Source: an uncultured Lachnospiraceae bacterium
GTDB taxonomy: Bacteria; Bacillota; Clostridia; Lachnospirales; Lachnospiraceae
DNA length: 64,000 nt
Assembly (NCBI GenBank): GCA_947384285.1
Contig: CANDGI010000003.1
Span: forward strand, 62,001-126,000
Reading direction: 5' to 3'
The translations under genes were made by a program, and so were the position numbers. Numbering within the stretch: the first letter of the stretch is position 1; each line of letters opens with the position of its first letter. The notes under the pieces were generated by a model. That model did not search any database and was not told the DNA's origin. It saw only the letters and a list, made by a program, of their open reading frames with translations. Shown here piece by piece: positions 60,199 through 64,000 of the stretch.

Positions 60199-61038
60199 TT
60201 AAGAAAACTGATAGTTAAGCCTTTTTTTCTCCAGCCATTTCAACGCCCAGTAAGGATTCACGCTAAGTTCCTTTCCTGCCTCGTCATTAATGTAGATGCC
60301 AAGATGAAGATGAACGGCGAACTTCCCTACCGTTCCTTCTTCCTCCCCATAGCCGCTGTCGCCCATAAAGCCTAAAAGCTCCCCGGCTTTAATTTCATCC
60401 CCCTCTTGAAACTCCCTTGCATAATCATAGAGATGGGCATAATAAAAATAGCCGCCGCCTGGCGCGCGTATCCCGATACGGTAACCTCCCAGCTTTAACC
60501 AGCCTACCTTTTCCACCACCCCATCTGTGATGCTGACCACCGGATAATGACCCCTCTCATTGAAGAAAGCCATAAGATCGGTTCCCTCATGCCCCCGGTT
60601 CCCACCGAAGCTGCGGTCAAACATCCAGGAGTTTTCGAAAGAAATATCCAGGGAGCTATCTTTCCTGGAAAAGGGAATCGGAAAATATTCCAAATCCTCC
60701 CAAATTGCCTGTTCTGACTTTGCCAGCTCCCTGGTTTTCGGAGCCTGGTATTCGTACAGCAGTTCCAGGTAATCTTCCAGTTCATGCTGTTTATCTGATT
60801 CAGTAACAAGGTATCCCAGAAGGTAATCGTACCTGGAATACTCTGATTCCTTCTCATATCCGCAAAAAGCCTCATACAATTCTGCTGGGACTTCCTGCTG
60901 GCGCAGGAGTTCTGTGGTATCTTCCTTCACCAAAAGCTGGCTTATCTTTGCTGTCTGCTGTATATGGCTGGTAAGGGTGGTGATGAAGCAGAGCAGTGCC
61001 GTAAGAATTAATATCCATATCCATAGATGCTTTTTCAT
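60199..61038 (-). CDS. M23-family metallopeptidase, membrane-anchored
   Basis: A 279-residue protein with an uncleaved-looking N-terminal signal anchor (KKHLWIWILILTALLCFITTL), a helical linker (residues 30-125) and an M23 peptidase domain. The zinc motifs are GNRGHEGTDLMAF (HxxxD) and KFAVHLHLGIYIN (HLH), both intact, so the enzyme should be an active endopeptidase on peptidoglycan cross-bridges or stems outside the cell. It is 13 bp upstream of the RsuA-type gene and follows the pepD region, which carries a tail duplication. Confidence 0.92.
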   Translation of the reverse strand: MKKHLWIWILILTALLCFITTLTSHIQQTAKISQLLVKEDTTELLRQQEVPAELYEAFCGYEKESEYSRYDYLLGYLVTESDKQHELEDYLELLYEYQAPKTRELAKSEQAIWEDLEYFPIPFSRKDSSLDISFENSWMFDRSFGGNRGHEGTDLMAFFNERGHYPVVSITDGVVEKVGWLKLGGYRIGIRAPGGGYFYYAHLYDYAREFQEGDEIKAGELLGFMGDSGYGEEEGTVGKFAVHLHLGIYINDEAGKELSVNPYWALKWLEKKRLNYQFS

Positions 61039-61099
61039 AGGCTTCCTTTATGAAATTATTTTTTTGCATGCTCTAATAGTATGGCGAACGATTCCTATT

Positions 61100-61280
61100 G
61101 GATGCAGACGGAAAGGCAGGATGGCCCTTTGCTGTGTATCGAATATGCATTGTCCGCTGTATGCTAGTTGGAGCGTTTTAGGAATTCTAGAAGTAATTTC
61201 CTTACTTTTCTCCTGTGTATCGAAATATGCTATGCTAGTTGGAGCGTTTTAGGAATTCTAGAAGCAATTTCCATACTTTT
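61100..61280. repeat. Composite repeat block downstream of pepD
   Basis: Contains one arm of the GGAAAGGCAGGATG dispersed repeat (61100-61131), two CTGTGTATCGAA-ATATGC motifs (about 61131 and 61212), and a 50-bp direct repeat, 61160-61209 and 61231-61280, with two mismatches. The second copy includes the last codons and TAG of pepD, so the pepD gene end is duplicated 71 bp downstream. Confidence 0.85.
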
Positions 61281-62686
61281 TGTGTGGAGGAAATGCTTAG
61301 GCGTTCCTGGGGGGTGTGGATGTCATAATTATCGGGGCCGAAGGAGATGCAGTCTAAGCCTTCTAGTTTCCCGGAAAAAATGCCGCATTCCAGTCCGGCG
61401 TGGATTGCCTGCAGTTTTGGAGGTTCCTGGAACAAGTCTTCATATGTTTCTGCCATCAATTTCCGCATGGGGGATACTGCCTGGTATTCCCAGGCTGGGT
61501 AATCGCCGTGTGTTTCTACTTCTCCGCCTAAGAATTCTGTAATAAATGCCAGGCGTTCCGTTAAGTCATATTTTCTGCTGGTGACGCTGCTCCGCACGGA
61601 GAAGCATAATTGGAATGCATCGTCTTCCAGCGTCATGATTCCTGGATTTAGGGAGGTTTCTACCAGTCCTTCGATTTCCGTGCTCATGTGCTGTACGCCC
61701 CAGGGCATGCTGCAGAGCATAAACAGGATTTTTGTTAGGGAGGTTTCATTTACTGCCTTTGCATTCCGGCGCTCTGTTTTTTTGCAGGAGATTTGGATTT
61801 CGGAATCAGAAGCCTGGTACTCATGTTTTAATGTTTCATTCAGGCTGGCAATTTTTTCCTGTAATTTGCGAGGGTCTGTTTCCGGGGGCAAAAGGATGGC
61901 TGCCGCTGCTTCTCTTGGGATGGCATTGTCTTTTAAGCCGCCTGAAATGTCTGCCAGCGCAAAGGGGATTTCCTGGCGGACTGCATACAATACCCTGCCA
62001 AGAAGCATAATGGCGTTTCCCCGCTCCTTGGAAATCTCGCTGCCGGAATGACCGCCTTTCAGGCCTGCTGCCTGGATTTCGTAAGCAATTCCCTCTGCTT
62101 CTACCCGGGAAACAGGGATTCTGCAGTCTGCCCGGAGCCCTCCGGCACAGCTTGTAAGGAAAATCCCTTCCTCATCTGAATCAATGTTTAAAAGCTTCCT
62201 GCCTTTCAGCATGGAAAGGTCAATGGATTCTGCGCCTAACAGGCCGATTTCTTCATCCACGGTCAGCACAACCTCCAGGGGCGGATGGGGCAGGGCATCA
62301 TCCTCCAAAATTGCCAGTGCATAGGCAAGGGCAATTCCGTCATCTCCGCCAAGGGTGGTTCCTTCTGCCTTTAGAAAATCACCGTCGATATACAGATTCA
62401 GCCCATCTTTTTCAAAATCAATCTCTACGCCATTTTCCTTTTCACATACCATATCCATGTGTCCCTGGATAATCACAGGTTCCGCTGTCTCGTAGCCTTT
62501 GGAACCATCTTTAAAAATAATCACATTGTTGCTCTCGTCCTGCATCCATTTCAAATGATGTTCTTTTGCAAAAGACACACAGTAATCGCTGATGGCCTTT
62601 GTATTCCCGGAACCATGGGGAATCCTGCAGATATCTTCAAAATATGCAAATACTCTTTTTGGCTCCAACTGTTCACAAACTCTCAT
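61235..62686 (-). CDS. pepD: Aminoacyl-histidine dipeptidase (M20 family)
   Basis: A 483-residue zinc dipeptidase of the M20/PepD group (cytosol nonspecific dipeptidase, Xaa-His). It starts VCEQLEPKRVFAYFEDICRIPHGSGN, split, and has the metal motifs QGHMDMVCEKE and LGGDDGIALAYALAIL with the bridging Asp, TVDEEIGLLGAESID with catalytic Glu, SDEEGIFLTSCAGG and AIHAGLECG near the end. All metal ligands appear to be present. It is transcribed away from ylbJ. The stop codon lies within a 50-bp repeat. Confidence 0.95.
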   Translation of the reverse strand: MRVCEQLEPKRVFAYFEDICRIPHGSGNTKAISDYCVSFAKEHHLKWMQDESNNVIIFKDGSKGYETAEPVIIQGHMDMVCEKENGVEIDFEKDGLNLYIDGDFLKAEGTTLGGDDGIALAYALAILEDDALPHPPLEVVLTVDEEIGLLGAESIDLSMLKGRKLLNIDSDEEGIFLTSCAGGLRADCRIPVSRVEAEGIAYEIQAAGLKGGHSGSEISKERGNAIMLLGRVLYAVRQEIPFALADISGGLKDNAIPREAAAAILLPPETDPRKLQEKIASLNETLKHEYQASDSEIQISCKKTERRNAKAVNETSLTKILFMLCSMPWGVQHMSTEIEGLVETSLNPGIMTLEDDAFQLCFSVRSSVTSRKYDLTERLAFITEFLGGEVETHGDYPAWEYQAVSPMRKLMAETYEDLFQEPPKLQAIHAGLECGIFSGKLEGLDCISFGPDNYDIHTPQERLSISSTQKVWKLLLEFLKRSN

Positions 62687-62708
62687 AATGGCCTCCTATT
62701 CTGGTATA

Positions 62709-62734
62709 TTTATTTTATTGATTCATAAAATAAA
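62709..62734. promoter_or_regulatory. Palindrome in the pepD-ylbJ divergent gap
   Basis: TTTATTTTAT-TGATTC-ATAAAATAAA is a perfect 10-bp inverted repeat in the 50-bp gap between two divergent start codons, ending two bases before the ylbJ ATG. The AT-rich arms may serve as an operator or as -10 elements. ylbJ has no clear Shine-Dalgarno upstream of its ATG. Confidence 0.5.
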
Positions 62735-62736
62735 CT

Positions 62737-63660
62737 ATGAAAAAAATTATGTATTTTATTATTTTAACTGGATTTTTACTTTATATTTTAATATTTCCAG
62801 AAGAATCCGTCCATGCTGCCGCCTTGGGCCTGAATCTCTGGTATGAAAAAATGCTGCCGACATTGCTGCCATTTTCCATCCTCTCCTACATATTGATTCA
62901 ATCCGGCATCCTGGATGGATTCACCAAAGTGCTCCACCATCTGGTAAAACATATCTTTCCAGTCAGCAGCGCTGGCATTTATCCCCTGGCTGCCGGCCTG
63001 CTGTTCGGATTTCCCATGGGCAGCAAAATTACGGCGGATCTGGTAAATGCAGGAAAAATGTCACAGGAGGAAGGCAGACGCCTGTTTTGCGTCTGCAACA
63101 ATATCAGCCCTATGTTCATCGGAAGCTTTATCCTGGGCGACTGCCTGCACAGGCCTGATTTAAAACTTCCAACTTATTTGATTTTGTACACTCCTCCCCT
63201 TATTTTGTATATGCTTCAGAACAGCCGCCGTTTTCCTGCACCGGAAATGGACACTCTTTCTCCAAAATTGAAAAAAACGACATCCATGAGCTTTCAAATC
63301 ATAGATGCCGGCATTATGAACGGATTTGAGACATTAGCAAAACTGGGAGGGTACATTATTCTTTTTGCTATTTTCGCACAGATGACCATGCTGCTCCCCA
63401 TTTCAAATCCCACTTTGAAATGCATACTCATCGGATTTACAGAAATCACCAACGGTATTTCCTATACCGCCAGCCAGCAGATGGATTTCCAAACCACATA
63501 TCCGCTGCTCATGGCATATACCGCCTTCGGAGGCCTCTCTGGATTCGCCCAGACCGCTTCCATGGTCAAGGAAAGCAGATTTTCCATGGTTCCATATTTC
63601 CTGACAAAGCTGTTCCAAACAGCTTGTGCGTTTCTCCTTGCGCATTATCTGGTCCGATAA
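62737..63660 (+). CDS. ylbJ: Sporulation integral membrane protein YlbJ-like
   Basis: The only plus-strand gene. A 307-residue membrane protein with about eight hydrophobic helices and a nucleoside-recognition (Gate) domain: GLNLWYEKMLPTLLPFSILSYILIQSG, split, FGFPMGSKITADLVNAGKMS, CNNISPMFIGSFILG and GLSGFAQTASMVK. In Bacillus YlbJ is needed for spore cortex formation and sits by coaD and ylbK. The ATG at 62737 is preceded by an AT-rich palindrome but no clear ribosome-binding site; an in-frame ATG four codons later is an alternative. Confidence 0.87.
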   Translation: MKKIMYFIILTGFLLYILIFPEESVHAAALGLNLWYEKMLPTLLPFSILSYILIQSGILDGFTKVLHHLVKHIFPVSSAGIYPLAAGLLFGFPMGSKITADLVNAGKMSQEEGRRLFCVCNNISPMFIGSFILGDCLHRPDLKLPTYLILYTPPLILYMLQNSRRFPAPEMDTLSPKLKKTTSMSFQIIDAGIMNGFETLAKLGGYIILFAIFAQMTMLLPISNPTLKCILIGFTEITNGISYTASQQMDFQTTYPLLMAYTAFGGLSGFAQTASMVKESRFSMVPYFLTKLFQTACAFLLAHYLVR

Positions 63661-63694
63661 ACAACCTACAATCCCTGCGCTGCCTTCTGCCAGG

Positions 63695-64000
63695 TTATAT
63701 TTCTGTCACCTGAAGCTTCTGAGGGGCAGCGCCCGTCTCCCGTCTTGCCGGATCATCCTCCAAATCCTCCCCCTCTGGCGACAGCTCCACACGGTTGGCA
63801 TTGACCACATCATAACAGCCCTGCAGGGAGCTGAGGAGATTCTCTGTCCGGGCTTTGGTGGTCTCCATGGCATGTCCGATAATATCCTCAAGGCTTTTCA
63901 ACACATTATCTGTATACTGGATGGCTCCCATGCGGATATTATTTGCGTCATTGGTGGCGTTGTCCAGAATCTCCTGAGCCTGGTTGGTAGCAATCAATAC
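63695..64000 (-). CDS. C-terminal part of a coiled-coil (ATPase-like) protein
   Basis: Partial: the last 101 codons, open at the right edge. The visible product (LIATNQAQEILDNATNDANN, then RMGAIQYTDNVLKSLEDIIG) is helical, polar and rich in Ala/Asn/Glu, like the proteins called ATPase or DivIVA-like that lie between coaD and ylbJ in Lachnospiraceae. The tail is acidic (SPEGEDLEDDPARRETG). It converges with ylbJ, 34 bp apart. The identity is a contextual inference. Confidence 0.6.
   Translation of the reverse strand, partial: VLIATNQAQEILDNATNDANNIRMGAIQYTDNVLKSLEDIIGHAMETTKARTENLLSSLQGCYDVVNANRVELSPEGEDLEDDPARRETGAAPQKLQVTEI

Overview
The window reads as a chromosomal segment of a low-to-mid GC, endospore-forming anaerobic Clostridia member, most likely a Lachnospiraceae (Blautia/Dorea-like) gut bacterium. 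The reasons are a mraZ-rsmH-ftsL-PBP-PBP-mraY division cluster with two class B PBPs, a Spo0E-like protein behind two perfect Spo0A boxes, YlbJ, T-box control of thrS, an [FeFe] hydrogenase, the GGGtGRT/NifU-like pair and DUF1540. The genus is an inference. All genes but one (ylbJ, 62.7-63.7 kb, plus strand) lie on the minus strand, so coordinates run from the end to the start of transcription.

Layout. 0-7 kb: division/cell-wall cluster, transcribed from a recognisable promoter at about 7.03 kb whose start region is covered by an array of MraZ boxes. 7-10.2 kb: soluble CZB chemoreceptor, a 57-residue Spo0E-like protein, a zinc-phospholipase-like protein and a DUF1540 protein. 10.2-13.1 kb: threonine T-box, a small membrane protein and thrS. 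13.1-15.3 kb: a SEC-C protein and a tandem ThyX. 15.4-25.4 kb: one long putative operon for phospho-glycoside use (Lac-family PTS IIA, IIB and IIC, a MupG-like phosphoglycosidase, a GH1 6-phospho-beta-glycosidase, YitT, a YtcJ-type amidohydrolase and a LevR/ManR-type PRD regulator). 25.4-26 kb: non-coding, with palindromic repeats. 26-31 kb: fau, DUF896, proB, a CmpB-type membrane protein and a MATE exporter. 31-33.3 kb: the GGGtGRT protein and its NifU-like partner. 33.4-36.6 kb: ABC exporter and a left-handed beta-helix protein. 36.6-40.4 kb: topB and a DUF234-type ATPase with a broken Walker A. 40.8-44.4 kb: [FeFe] hydrogenase with a NuoF/GltD-like fusion partner. 44.6-48.4 kb: asd, argH, queH. 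48.7-54.1 kb: his operon (hisZ-G-D-B-IE) from a consensus promoter. 54.1-62.7 kb: recU, two pseudouridine synthases, YgiQ-type radical SAM, HAD phosphatase, DegV, M23 peptidase and pepD. 62.7-64 kb: ylbJ and the C-terminus of a coiled-coil protein.

Two themes stand out. First, many genes are fusions or degenerate pairs: tandem ThyX with complementary half-motifs, HisIE behind a HisF-like domain lacking catalytic aspartates, a NuoF/GltD fusion, duplicated CmpB, and an ATPase without its P-loop lysine. Second, short tandem duplications cluster at gene boundaries (topB start and stop, pepD stop, the hisZ leader, between rsuA and degV, and inside both PBP genes), alongside several dispersed palindromic repeat families. 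No rRNA, tRNA, CRISPR array, transposase or phage gene was seen.
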